From positions 16,134,975 to 16,198,974 of the forward strand of contig OZ024898.1 in the NCBI GenBank assembly GCA_964017195.1: 64,000 nucleotides of DNA, written 5' to 3'. This DNA is from Siderastrea radians. Its lineage: Eukaryota > Cnidaria > Anthozoa > Scleractinia > Rhizangiidae. Made by a program: the position numbers and the translations under genes. Within the stretch, counting starts at the first letter, position 1. Each line of letters starts with the position of its first letter. Under the pieces are notes generated by a model. That model was given only the letters and a program-made list of their open reading frames with translations. It made no database searches and was not told where the DNA came from. This document shows, in pieces, positions 22,268 through 35,000 of this stretch.

Positions 22268-23160
22268 ACTAAACACCACCTAGTACCTGGATTGAATCTA
22301 TGGATTCTTTGGTCATTTCTTAAGCTAGTAATATTGTGTATTCTAACTAACAATTCTTTGTCAAAACTCTAATCGCTTAGTTTCGCCTGCCTTTCGATAA
22401 TGCAAATTTCTAATGGGCATATAAAATTTTGCCTGTGTAGAATTCGTTTTTTTTTCGCGAGTCTTTAATTCCGCGTTTTTTTTTTAATTCGCGAAAATAA
22501 GTACCAGTAAGGTAATAGTATTCCCAGTGAGTTAATATTAACTCGTTAGTGTGCTTTATTTTCAATTGTATGTTCTACATAGAGTCTATTAATGACTATT
22601 TAGAACAGTACTCATAACACAAACTTGTGCTGTAAATACTTAACGCTAAGGAAAACGAACAACAGCAACACTGAGTTTTATTCAAAGTTGATAACAGCAA
22701 GTCTAGTTTGATAAAATCAATCACCAGAATACACTTGCTGAGAACGGACAATTCATTTTTGCAATAAAGGTAAAGAAGCAAAACAAAATACTTGTTTAGA
22801 ACTATTTTCTCCCTGCTTGCTATAGATTAGTTTTGTTTCAACTTTGCCTTTTTCTGTTTTATATTCCAACTTGTTCCCCCCACTTGGTAGCTGAAGCAAC
22901 AATCTCCAGTCATTCGCAGACATCACCGAGAATATAATCAAATCTTGAGGGGAAAATTGGCCTCCAGTTCTTCCACCTCAGAGTGCTGGCTCATAGCTGC
23001 AAAAAACCAAACGCTATAGCTCTAAACTAGAGCATAGCCATTAAACAACATCGTAAACAAAGTAAGTGTAAAGAAGAATTAAAAGATAACTAAAATGCCG
23101 TCACGAAGAGAACCTGCACCTGCTTTTCATCTTCATCCTTCACGGGCTTACAACGAATCG
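22268..23160. other. no gene seen downstream of the oxidase stop
   Basis: The oxidase 3' untranslated region probably lies here. No AATAAA clearly marks its end in the first 200 bp. Otherwise it is unremarkable AT-rich sequence. Confidence 0.4.
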
Positions 23161-23164
23161 ACTT

Positions 23165-23320
23165 AATGACCAGCTCCCAGTTGGCTTGTTAGCTCAATTG
23201 GTTAGAGCGCTGCACCGGTATCGCAAAGGTCAAGGTTTCGAATCCCTTACAAGCCCGATTTTTTTCAGACTTTCTTTTCTGCAAAAGCAGAAAATGCGAT
23301 GGTCTTTTTTACATCTAATT
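23165..23320 (+). mobile_element. second, diverged copy of the tRNA-headed short element
   Basis: TGACCAGCTCCCAGTTGGCT leads into a tRNA-like head (23183-23255) and a tail with CAGACTTTCTTTTCTGCAA, as in the 14011-14270 copy but on the other strand. The T-arm is damaged, with an extra T in its GGTTTCGAATCC. The long inverted ends of the first copy are not clear here. Confidence 0.75.
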
Positions 23321-24585
23321 TATACATGATTACATATCATAAATTATTAAAAACTGGACTAGGTATATTGGATTTCTAGCATTTTGATTGGCTCAACGGA
23401 GCTAGGCTATCAGCTCATATACCTGCTGCGCCCAAATATGGTCAATGAACACTCAACAACAAAGTGAGCTGAAAGTTTTTTCCTCGCGAGCAACCCAGCG
23501 AGAAAAATGGACTTGGCAGCAAATTTAAATTAAGCAGAAATTCCAACAGCGTCACCAACAAGCATCACCAACAGCGTCCTCTAACACAAGTCAAAATTGA
23601 TTGAAGAAACTGTGCAGAAATAGAAATTTAAGCATTAAGCGTGGTGTTTACAATTAATTTCTTTCATCATTGAAATTAAAAAACGGTAGGTTTTATCAGA
23701 AAGGATTCTCACTTCAAAATATCAAGACAAGACACAAAATAAAAGACAGTGAAATGGGGCAGAAGCATGTAATAAAAACTATCACACATTCATGGCGAGT
23801 CGGTGCGAAAATCATGAAGCAGTCTAAACAAGTACTAAAAAAAATACAGCTGCAAACTGCCAAGAAGGAAGGAAGGGTGAGACTGTTTTTCGGCTTTAAC
23901 ACCAAAATTGACACTGGTTTACCTGCACTCGTTGTAGCTCTGTGTTCCAATAGGTCCAAGTGCTCAAATGGAAATCGGATGCCATGTAAACGGAGTTGAA
24001 TCGCTTTTCCAGTTGTTTGAATGTTGTTTTTACCATTCCGTCCGCAACCTCTAAATTGAGAACAACTGCATTTTGCGCTTTGCGTTTAACAAACTATGAT
24101 GGTGAATTCTGTTCCTCGCTACAGTAATCGTGCTTATTAGCTGCGTAGAAATTACCTCTTCAAGGTCAACTGTTCAAATTTGTTCTGTCTTCAGTTCGAT
24201 CAAACACGCACATGATATGGCTCCGTTGTGCGAACAGCCGATTACAAACTTGTTCAGTTTCAACTCCAGCAGCTACATGGTGAAACTGTACAGCTTCAAT
24301 CCGCTTTGAACGATGATTACAACAATGTTTCAGGAAAAATCAAACATGTACCATATTTCAGAGCCAATAATTAGAAGATTTTTTTCCAAAACGTGTGCTA
24401 CTTTGTTCACTTTCGAGCAGTTTTCATTGATTCATTCAGCTTTGCAATGAAACGCTACAACACTTCGCAAGGTCTTGGCGCCTTTTTCGTTCAGTCATGT
24501 GATCGATTCTCGTTCCGTTTAAATTTCTTTTCTCATTTTTCCCGTTCTTTCTTGATTTTTTTTTTAAATAGTGGTTAAGTTTTTA
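23321..24585. other. no gene supported
   Basis: Several frames of 60-110 codons occur, but none is splice-flanked or recognisable. TATTGGATTTCTAGCATTTT near 23366 is a possible left end for the foldback that follows. Confidence 0.35.
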
Positions 24586-24712
24586 ATAAAACAATTATTC
24601 TACTCGGGCTTGCTGGATATCGAATGTTATAACCAACTCGGCGCTACGCGCCTCGTTGGTTATCTATCATTCGATATCCAGCGCGCCCTCGTAGAATAAT
24701 TGTTAAATATCA
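24586..24712. repeat. foldback repeat
   Basis: AACAATTATTCTAC...GCTGGATATCGAATG on the left pairs with CATTCGATATCCAGC...GTAGAATAATTGTT on the right. The centre, with AACCAACTCGGCGC and GCGCCTCGTTGGTT, is also palindromic. The whole could fold as one long hairpin. Confidence 0.8.
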
Positions 24713-24756
24713 GTGGTTGCACAGCCATTTTAGACGAGGAAGGGGGTTAGTTTATA

Positions 24757-25660
24757 AAGAAACTGTGGTGCTGCGTCGGTGGGGAAGTGAAACACAAAAA
24801 TTTGGATTTATCAACATAGTTGATAAGGTAAATTGGCCACGGCAACTGAAAGCTGACGTTTCGATCGTTAGCCCTTTGTCAGTCGAGCGATCGGAATCAA
24901 GGAATTGTGGGTTGCACCTGGTTTATATGGAGAACGGTGGAGCTTCGCTATTGGTAGCTGACATGAAAAAGTGAAAAACAGGATTAAATTAGTTGAATGA
25001 AAAGCGTTCGTTGATACCGTGGGGATTAAGTGTGCCGATTTGAAAAATGAATTTTTGTTCCAGCTTTTTACGGCTTTCCGTGTTACGTGTACGGAAAGCC
25101 CGCATGACGTCGTGTGTTGGCTCAAAAGATCAGGGAGATTGAAGTGTCGAGCAACTGGTTTGGATGCGTCCTTATTTTGTCATTTCTTTAAATAACTCGT
25201 AGGTGTTCGAGGAAACGGTCGCCTAGTCTCCTCCCTGTTTCGCCAATGTATATCTTTTTTGCATAATGTGCATGTTGTGCAATAGATAACATTTGCGGAG
25301 GTGCATTTCAAGTGATCAGTGATTTTAATCGATCGCTTGGGTCCTGTTAGCGAATGAAAGGACAAGTTGCATCGTTTGCGCGCGCATTTAAAAGTACCGG
25401 GTTGATCATCAGATTTAAGCTAGCACACTTCTAACAAGAAAGTTCCCCATGTTTTAGTCGCGTTTAAATGAAATCAGCAGGGGCTGTGAATGTGAAAAGA
25501 CTTTTTTGAAAGCTTCATCAGACACTATGCCCTGAGGAAGACCAGCAGTAAGATGCCGGAACCTCGAGATCCACATCAAAGTGCCTACATTATGTGACAA
25601 ACGATTAAGAAAGCAATCATTTAAAACAACGATGAATAACCACACGTTTTATGACAACAT
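24757..25660 (-). mobile_element. 3' fragment of a Penelope-like element with GIY-YIG nuclease remnant
   Basis: On the minus strand, from high to low coordinate, are a reverse-transcriptase tail-like region (PLLISFKRD), the cysteine-containing linker QPGTFKCARKRC, a GIY-YIG-type segment (HLKCTSANVIYCTTCTLCKK with a damaged IYIGETGRR-like continuation, 25180-25365), and the terminal repeat with a hammerhead-like core (24760-24990). Penelope-like elements pair a reverse transcriptase with a carboxyl-terminal GIY-YIG nuclease. Frameshifts and truncation make it dead. Confidence 0.75.
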
Positions 25661-26057
25661 CTCTTATCTTTAATATTGACTATAGTTTTTACAATTCAAG
25701 GCTTTTATAAGAGCTTTTTTTCCTGCTCGGAATGGTGCCATTTTTGGCTTGCTACCTTGGTTTCATGCACCTAACCAAAGTGTATATTATTTTTTGATAA
25801 CAAATTTTAATCTTAAAACATTCCTTTAATTACAGTCACTAGAAAAAGGAAATGGCAGCTTTAAGCCGACGAAACCTGATGCAGTGACTTGTCTGCATTA
25901 AGTCACTTCCAAACAATTCCCTTTTGTGCAATTTTCATCTACCTTCACGTCAGCAAGGCTACCATTTGCTTTTTCTTAAATATCACTAACATACAACACT
26001 TGAAATCTGTTACTCATAATAGATTATAGAATTCTAATGCCTATGACTGAATTCACA

Positions 26058-29000
26058 TTAAACTGAGGGTCTGTGGTATAACAAAACAATTGTTAAAATA
26101 GATTCCAGAGCGATGCAGATTCCCACGAAGTACAGAAACCACAGCTTCTCTGCTGGTAATTCACCTGTCTTGGACCAGTATACCTGTAAAAAAATAAAAT
26201 AAAGAATTCGACATTAGAATAGCAATTTTGAATTGTTCAACCGAAGTTGCCAGGAAAATTTAGTGACCTAAATATAGGAATATTATCCCAATTTTAATTC
26301 AGTGAGTTTTCCTCCTTAATGATGTAGCAACTGCAAATTTTAGCATTTTCCTTTGCTTTGCGGTGATTTTTTTCTTAAGGTGTTTCGATACAGTTATTTT
26401 TGGACCACATCAAACTTTTACTATCGGCTTCCGTGTCGGATCAGTTGCAACGAGAAATTTGTACCAGTTACTGGTCTTGGATTGAACTTTCTCTCCAAAA
26501 TGTTAGAGATAGAGCAAAGCACGTTATCAAACAGAGTTTTTGAAGAATGCAAATCAAAACACTTACCAAAACAATCTCCACCAAGCCAATACCTGCAGAA
26601 AAAAAAACAACAACAACAAGTCAACTGTATTAGGTAACGTTGAGTCGAACTTACTTGCGCATGCATTACACGTAAGACATGTACCGCTATCTAACCGCTA
26701 CCGCAAGGTTAACAGCGGTCTGTCTGTGTCATATAAGTATGGAACGTTGACATATATGCAGCAATGTTGTTAATGTGATGTGACATGCTTTAGTTTTGTT
26801 AGGCTGCGTGACGTAATCTTGACGTCACGATTGTAAGATGTCATAACCAGAACCGGACGTTAAAGGCAACAGCCTAGAGAAAACTGGAAGTTTATTACGA
26901 CTGAGTTGGCCGAGACAAAACCGGATGACTAGGGCAAGTGACCCAAGAAAAACCCAGCCCAATTTATAATGGCGGTCGCTATGGAAGGCCTGAGTAGGAG
27001 GGGATTTTTAGTAGCATCCCACCCCAGCTAGATCCCACCCCAGGTAAGTAGTGAACTTCTTTACAAGAAAAGGTCAATTGTTTTCAACGGGAAGCGTCTT
27101 TGAACACGTTAATAAAGGTTATGTAGAGCAACATCAAACGGTAAACGGCCAGCCATCTTAATAGTTAAGTAAAAGGGTATATCTAGTTCCATGTAGAATC
27201 GCAACCTCAGCGAATTTGTGATTCATCGCACATTTCGCTCGCCAGCAAGAATTCTAATTAATTTGCAGGTTATAATAGCACTCAGGGCTTGCTATTTATA
27301 ATTTGAATTAAAGGAATTCCCAATTGTTTTCAATTGCAATCAAAAATATTGTTTTCCTGCTCTGGAAACATGATTTTAAAATGATAACAAAATATTTTCC
27401 TGACTCAGAGCACAATAAAAAGTTTTAAACTGTTAAAATGGAATATATCGTTCGGACCAACCGAACTTCATCAGCCACAATAAAAAAGAGACTGTTAAAG
27501 AAGGGCTAAACAGTGTTATAAATGTTGGCTAATTCGAAGGCATTGTCTCTATTCAAAGAAGGCCTTCGCAGCCGGATCTCAATTGTTTCCTTATGCAGCG
27601 TTTGAACGTTTACTTTCCGTGGCGAGAACTTTTGTTTTGCTGGAGTCCACCGAATGTCCCGTGAGTCACTGGGTGAGCTGGCAATGTTCATGAATAGGTG
27701 ATGAATCCCTCGATAGATGTCCCAGTAAGCGCGAAGTTTCACCAACATATTCTTTGTCACATTGTTCACAATGAATGTGGTACACTGTTTTGCACTTCTT
27801 TAGGTTTTCTGTTTTGTCCTTAACATGTACCAATTGCGATCTGAGAGAATTAAAAAAGTTTGTGGACGATTGTGTGACCTCGTGTGATTTAAATGCTCTC
27901 ACGAAATGCCTTTGATGTATGGTAGAGGCGTGTACCCTCTTCTCGTTGCGGGATTCTTCGCACTACCTCGTGTTGGTGTCCTAGCAGATTTGGACCACCC
28001 CAAATTTTGACCCCCCGGTCCAAATTCGCTAGCGGATTTGGACCCCCTTCGCGGATTTGGACCCCCTATGTAATCGTAAAAACCCACGCTGTTATTCGCA
28101 TATAAAGTACCGAAATAATTTCACTTTTCAATCTTGGCGAAGAAACGTTTCGTTTGGCTTTCAAAATACTTCAAACCTATTCATAAATAGAGGTAGAGTC
28201 AGACTTAAGATCAAGTAAATTGACCGTTCGTTTTAGGCACACAGCCAGACCTCTAAACGTTACAGTTAAAGCACGCGCTGCGGTATTTCTTACAGAAGAT
28301 ACGATTTTAAAATCTTGTTTTCTTTCATACGCGTTGTTATTATTTTTCCAGGATACTGAATTTAACATAGTTTAAACGGGCGGTTTAACAAAGGAGGTTT
28401 TAAAGTAACACCTCTTGGTTGAAAATCACATTGTGCTAATTTTTAAAGTACGCTTGCTACTCCGCCCCCCAATTACCGCAGCAAGCTGATGTCAAATACT
28501 ATTGTTTTTCGTAGCGCGGTTTCAAAACTTTTTTAAAACTTGCTTTAATTCAGTTATAGTAGAAAGTATTGTAAGTCATGTTTTTTTAAACTTGAAATTG
28601 TAAAATCGCTTTAAGTCAGTTATGGTAGAAAATATTGTAAGTTATCGTCAAGAAAGTTTAGTTTTTAAAATTTATCGATACAAACTAGCGTTGTAGGTTC
28701 TTTTTTATTTGAAAAGAAAAAAACTGCCTCAATATTTTTGTTTTGCCTCTTTAACAGCTCCAAAAACAATTTTGCCAATTTTACTCAATAGAACGCTTGT
28801 TTTCAAGGGGGTCCAAATCCGCGAGAGGGGGTCCATATCCGCTAGCGGATCTGGACCGGGGGGTCCAAATCCGCTAGCGGATCTGGACCGGGGGTCCAAA
28901 TCCGCGGGGGGGGGGGGGTCCAAATCCGCTGTGACACCGGATTCAGTGTTCGGTATTGTTAGCATCCAATCTGGATAGTTGTTAGCTTTTAAAGCTTGCT

Positions 29001-32000
29001 TAACATGCTGAATTTCCTCTACTCTGTCATCTTCTTCAGAAACCAAGGTCTTAGCTCGAAGTAGCAGAGTGTTAACTACAGCTCTTTCATGTTGTAGGTG
29101 GTGGTTAGAGTGGAAATTCAGGTACTGATCCGTATGAGTCGGTTTCCGGGACACTGTGACTTTCGTTGAGCCATCTTTGTTCACGTGTAAGCAGGTGTCA
29201 AGGAATGGGATTATGCCATTCTTTTCTTCCTCTGAAGTGAACTGGATGTGTTGATCAATGGAATTGAGATGGTCAGAAAGGAGCGCACCGCGTATTCACG
29301 AATTTCAGTCATCGTGTCATCAACATATCGACACCACATAGCTGGAGGGGTGGGGGCGCTGTCTAATGCTCCATGTAAAGGTTGGCCACTATAGGTGAAA
29401 TTGGAGACCCCATCGCAGCTCCATGTTTCTGCTTGTAGAACTCATTCTGGTATGTGAAGTTCGTACTTGAAAGACACATCTCAAGCAAGGTGGTCAATTG
29501 TGGTACATCCGGAGGACATCTGTCCGGTAGACCTACACTACCAGACAAAAATAGTTGGGACACTTCAACTAAACGCATTTTTTTCCTTTTCGTGCTCCCC
29601 TTCTCCCACTCAATGTTGTTAACTGCAGTTTAGTCACCATATCTTGTACGCCAACATTGAGGGGGCAAGCAGACAGGAAAGTGTCCCAACAATTCCGACT
29701 GGTAGTGTGTTTTAAAGGAATTTATGGTATATGTTCCATGTAAGCCTGTATTGGCGGGAAAATTTCTGCAAACTGTGACAATGTTTCCGTTTTGGTTTTT
29801 GCTCTCCAACATGGGACATTATCATGACAACAAAAACCACTAGATAGAGTAAAGGTAGCTTCCTTGAATTAGGTACATTACGAGGTTTTCTGCGGATATT
29901 TTCCTGCGATGGACATTCACTTCGAGTGTGTTTCATTGCTGTACGTTTTGGTGACACGATTCAACGGGTCACCACAACGGGTCACCATGTTTCCAACAGC
30001 TTTTGTGTTGAATCTTTAGGTAGCTGTAATAAGAGAAGAGAAAAAATCGAAAGAAAAATATACGTAGTTATATAACGCGCAGTTTGAAGGCTTTTTAACT
30101 CTGTGCGATTTTCTTATTAGCGTTTTGAGCATGGTGACACTGCTACTCGCGAAAAAAGAAATCATCCATTCCTTATTTAATTAACTAAGGGTGACCCGTG
30201 TACACGCGAACCACAACGTCCCCTTTCAACGGTTAAACCAAAATCTTTCTCAAACTATAGAGGAGTGAGAGTTCAACGCTTTTATCCCCATCATTTTAGT
30301 GAACTGCTTTGTTTGCAGGTCATGTTTAAAGGTTTATACGTCGTCAAAAGATTGACAATCGATGTCACCATTTCGAGTTAACTTGATTAAGAGGGAATGT
30401 AAACACAGCGCTTAAAGTTTATACGTTGTCGATTTCACATCTGTTTGCTAAGACGTACTGTAAGTCAAGAATTTACGTTGTAAGAAATAATTGGCCTCAA
30501 TACTCAGTGCTAACAAATAGGGGTCGTTAATATTGGGGACATGACAACAATTGTTAGTGCAGTGGATAAATCCGTGCACGTTTTCTAGGCTAGAAGACTC
30601 CTTGAACTTGATTGTAGATAATATTTCACTTCCGATTGCAACTGAACCGTCACTGTTTTTACAAATTCTTCAATTAGAGAAAATCCTTCTTCTAGCATTG
30701 CTCTTTTACGAGGACATGTCCCCTCCCTCTACCGAACTCACTTTATCGCCCTCATAATTTGTCCTCTCTGCCTTGCACCTAAGGTCAATGAAGGTCCCGT
30801 TTTCCCATGTTCCTTAGACTCCTTGTTTCCAGGGAGGACTTCCGTCGTCAGCCACTACACGCTTTCCCTAGAAACACGGCACATTTGTACTTTTCTCTGT
30901 ATTAGCAAACCATGAATTTGACAAAGTAAACATGTGCTGGGGTCACGCTATCAACCCAGATTTTAAACCCAGGCTTTACACTTTGTTCTTTTTTCCCTTC
31001 CTTTTCTGATATGATTATTTTTAGAAAACACGACCATCGCAACGTACAGGTCCCCTTATATTCAAAGCCAAAGAAACAAAAAACTATCCTTTAATTGCAT
31101 TCAATCAACGGCGATAGAAATATTGCCGAATCGCTGAGTACGTCACGACCTTCGCGCCGTTTGTGACCGGACTACAAATTAACGACGCTTATCTGTCAAC
31201 ACCTCTTCAAATTCCTGCTCCTTGACACACTACCAGACAAAAATAGTTGGGACACTTCAACTAAACGCATTTTTTTCCTTTTCGTGCTCCCCTTCTCCCT
31301 CTCAATGTTGTTAACTGCAGTTTAGTCACCATATCTTGTACGCCAACATTGAGGGGGCAAGCAGACAGGAAAGTGTGCCAACAATTCCGACTGGTAGTGT
31401 AGGTCATCTTCCAGTTTAGCTCTAATAACTGGGATAGCTTCGTTAATCGGGATGCTCGCAAATAGCGCAGACACATCGTATGATACGAGTTTCTGCCACG
31501 GGGGTACTTTAAGGTCTGCGATTTTGTTGGTGAAACCTTCACTGTTGATGATGTGGTGACCGTTATGACCAACAAGAGGTCTTATTATCTTGGCAAAGAA
31601 CTTGGCGGTGTTATACATCATGCTACCAATGCTCGAAACTATTGGCCGTAGCGGAGTGTCTTTCTTATGAATCTTAGGAAGCCCGTAGGATGTAGGAATG
31701 TTCTCCGCTGTGGGGTACAGTTAGTTGTAAAGAAAGTCAGGAATTCAGCTCTCTTTACGCCAATCCCTCAGGGTTTAAATGAGTTTGTTCTTGATGGATC
31801 TGGTTGGGTCGGATGTCAATTTCTCATACGTGTTGGTGTGTTCTAGTAAGGCCTTCACTTTGTTGTGGTAGTCTATTCCCCTCTCATCGTGACTAAAATT
31901 TAACTCTTGAATGAACAGAACAAACAGCTCAGAGCTTTTTGCTTCATTTCAAGGCAACAAATTAATCAAGCAGCAGTTTTGAACAATTTGGAAATGTACA

Positions 32001-35000
32001 GTCTCACCTGCGTAAAAGTGTTTCACTTGTTGGAAATAAGAAACAGACCTCCAACAAGGTATCATTGATACTGTAAATGGTTTGAACCCAGAAGTCATGT
32101 CATAAGTCGGTAAAGTGTGATTGTCCGTGTGAGCGTAGTCTTGAGGGACTGTTTGTGATGCCATCACAAACAGTCCTTCTCAGGATTACACTCACCTGGA
32201 CGATCATACTGTACCGACTTATTTATCAACGATAACGAGCAAAAACAGTTGTTTGAATAATCATAACATGACTGGCAGCATGTACTTCTCCATGACAACC
32301 ACTAGGTTTTACTATCATATTGTTGTCTAATTTGAGGGTTCCCCTTCACTCGCAATACATGCAATAACTAGTGGATTGTGATTACTGTAAAATATACTTA
32401 CAGGTCATGCTTACTCCTAACAAAATATACGTGGAATCTACCACAGCACCGCGATACAGAGAAAGAATTATGGTAATCTGCCAAAGAAAAAAAAAACAGC
32501 ATATCATACATGTACAAAACGTCAATATGAAAATGGCAAATCCTGATTGAAGAAAAAATACATAACTGAAGTCACATTTACCCACAACTATTGCATTACT
32601 TGTTCACGTAGTGGCATTGTCGCTCATATGGTAGAGCAGTGGACAAGTCACCATAGATGCCAATTGAAAGTTTTTTGGTTTGTACAGAGTGAGAAAAAGA
32701 ATTTAAAAAAGAAAAAGAAAGAGAAAAATAAAGAGAAAAAGTGCCAGTCTCTGCCAAACCCGTGAGGCTTGGTATCTCTGAGTCGCCACAAAGTCCTCTG
32801 TAACACGTTTTCATAAAGAGTAAGATTGACTGATTTGCAACTGCCAGATAATATTGGGACAGCATTAACCTCTTTGTTCAATAAGCATTCCTAAATTAAA
32901 TGTACTTTGCAAAGAAAATTTTAAATGCTACGATATTCAATATTATTCTAGTGTGCGGTAACCGGCAAAGCAGCTGTTGCCAAGGTTAAATTTTGACCAG
33001 TCTTGTGTTGACTTATATTTTAATTTTATTACTAAGGAGGCAGTTATCACACTGACTGAAACAAACAAAAAAGAAGAAACCCCAATTTTTCTTCAGCTCT
33101 TGATTTGGAAGTTACAGCCGACTGGTGAAATACAAGCCAGTGCACGCTTCAGTGGGTTTCTGCCAGAATACTTTCTTGGAATATGCTACTTACTGTACTA
33201 CCTCTTGTTGCTTGTTTTCAAGTCCATTAAATTATACTGGCAATAAACATTCATTTTGTAAATAATTAATACACCTTTCACTTCAATAAAAGCAAATCAC
33301 AGTTATGTTACCAAAATTTGAGATGGACCCCCAAATTATAGGAGACTAATCTGAGGATGGCTTTTGCTTCATTTGACCCCTAATTAAAAGATACCATTCT
33401 AAAAGACATTAGAACTCAGTGTGAAGAATCTGCTGTAACAAGTCCTTGAAACAGTTATTGAATTTCTGCTGTTTTCACTATAATTTCTTCCTATCATTTT
33501 AATTGTGAATGCAAATATATATAATGCAAATATTCAATAATTTCTGCATGAGTGTGCACAGCACGGCTCACCTTATGTCAGCACCTGCATTGTCTTTGGC
33601 TTTACTCTGGCTTTATTTTTTTTAAATTTTTTGACACTTTGAACCATGATACAATGCAGAAACAATAACGTTTTCTGGAAAAGCATGCTCACATACACAT
33701 TTGTCATGCATGACGTACCAGTCACGTGAGAAAAAGGGAAATGTACTAGACACACAAAATGTGACTTATCAAGACTAGCCATTAAAGAATCCTGATAACT
33801 CGAACCGTTTATAGGTATTAAGAAATTAATATTGAGTTATCATGAAGTGTAAATGAAACTAAAAATAACGGCAAATGCTTTTGATTTGAGTTAGCAAGAA
33901 TTCTGAGATGCTAGGGTTTGAGTTTTTGAGATTCGCAATCTACTCTACCACACTTGAGTAAGCAAGACCACATGTCAACCAACACACCCTGTCACACTCA
34001 TAACTTCAGTGATTTTGTTACAATTTGCCATTAGTAAGTCCCTGGGACTCAACCCATGTCACCCATGACAATTAATGGGTCCCAGATCAAAACCAGTGGG
34101 TCCCATCTGTCAAGTGCTTGAACTCATACTTCGTTTTTTTTTTGTTTTCCACGTTGTTGTTGTTGTTGTTGTTGTTTTTTTTTTCGGCTCAGCCACATCA
34201 TAAATGTTGCGCATGGGCTTTGGGGAGCTTTGCATGGACGCATTTTATTCCAGATTTGTTTTAACCTCGTTCCCAGGGTCCTCTCAACATCAAAATACAT
34301 TAACACTAATTTTACTTGATCACAAACAAACATGGCGACATTTGGAATAGATCAAATTAAATAATAATGCAAGTAGAGGCTTGAATTTTTTCCCTAAGAA
34401 ATAACTTCTAGGGTGTGTTTCTTTGGGAGAATCCAAAAACGGATTTGTGATCCCAGATCATATGGATTCTTCGACACCAAAGAAACACAAAATCCGAAAA
34501 AGGATTATTTTGTCATGACAAGACAGGCTGGAGGCACGCAATATATATATCAGAATGATATTTCTCTCATACTGCCCTAGAATTCAACTAGAATGGAATA
34601 CAAATAGTTTATAAACAAGGACAGTATCTGCAGTAGTTCAAGTGAACTTGCTATTTACGTTCACAATTGGTCAAAAACTGGTCCCTGGATTACAGAAATG
34701 GTACACAAATGATACTATCCTGACATGTCAATGCGTCTGTCTGTACTTTTGGAGAAAACTTTTGAAATATATGGAACAGAATAATCACCTGAATTTTCTT
34801 TGTTACGATCGACTGTTTTGTCACGCAAGATCGAGAGAAAATATGGCGAGACCAGTAAATTTGCATGGAAGACTGCTTGACAGATGTATTATTTTCGGAT
34901 CCATCCCCCAAAGAAATGCACAGAACATGAATCCTAAAAATCCGAATTTAGATTTGACCTGATGAATCCACTTGGAGTGTGGATTCTTCAGATCACTAAT

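Larger units (their letters stand above)
29536..31399. mobile_element. composite element: two 172-bp direct copies flanking 1.5 kb, TA target
   Basis: The outer ends are CACTACCAG and CTGGTAGTG, and TA flanks both outer sides (29534-29535, 31400-31401). Removing the element with one TA restores the Penelope frame through EDDLGLPDRC. The two 172-bp units (29536-29707, 31228-31399) differ at only two positions. The inner unit ends have no TA duplication, so the 1864-bp whole appears to have moved as one. I see no gene in the 1.5-kb middle. Confidence 0.82.
27425..31925 (-). pseudogene. Penelope-like element (reverse transcriptase plus GIY-YIG), split by two insertions
   Basis: Minus-strand order: 31400-31920 encodes the front of the reverse transcriptase (EHTNTYEKLTSDPTRSIKNK, GLPKIHK-like, VSYDVSALFASIPINEA). 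After the 29536-31399 insert it resumes with PDRCPPDVPQL and the KQKHGAAMGSPISPIVANLY core at 29363-29533. A linker (29000-29184, KVTVSRKPTHTDQYLNFHSN) follows. After the 27975-28938 insert come RRGYTPLPYIKGIS and the GIY-YIG domain at 27506-27900 (KCKTVYHIHCEQCDKEYVGE, RRPSLNRDNAFELANIYNT). A hammerhead-like motif ends the element at 27446-27474. Several frameshifts and a truncated front make it inactive. It lies in an intron of the TMEM243-like gene. Confidence 0.85.

Noticed and set aside
23183..23255. Functional tRNA gene
   Set aside because: The T-arm has an insertion, the flanks match another copy of a repeat, and position 33 is not U; it is a mobile-element head.
28729..29184. 151-codon minus-strand gene
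   Set aside because: The front is Penelope linker sequence, and the rest is translated inserted palindromic repeat (DLDP phrases).
32977..33246. 89-codon plus-strand gene with a hydrophobic end
   Set aside because: Lies in an intron on the opposite strand, has no splice or homology support, and could be chance.
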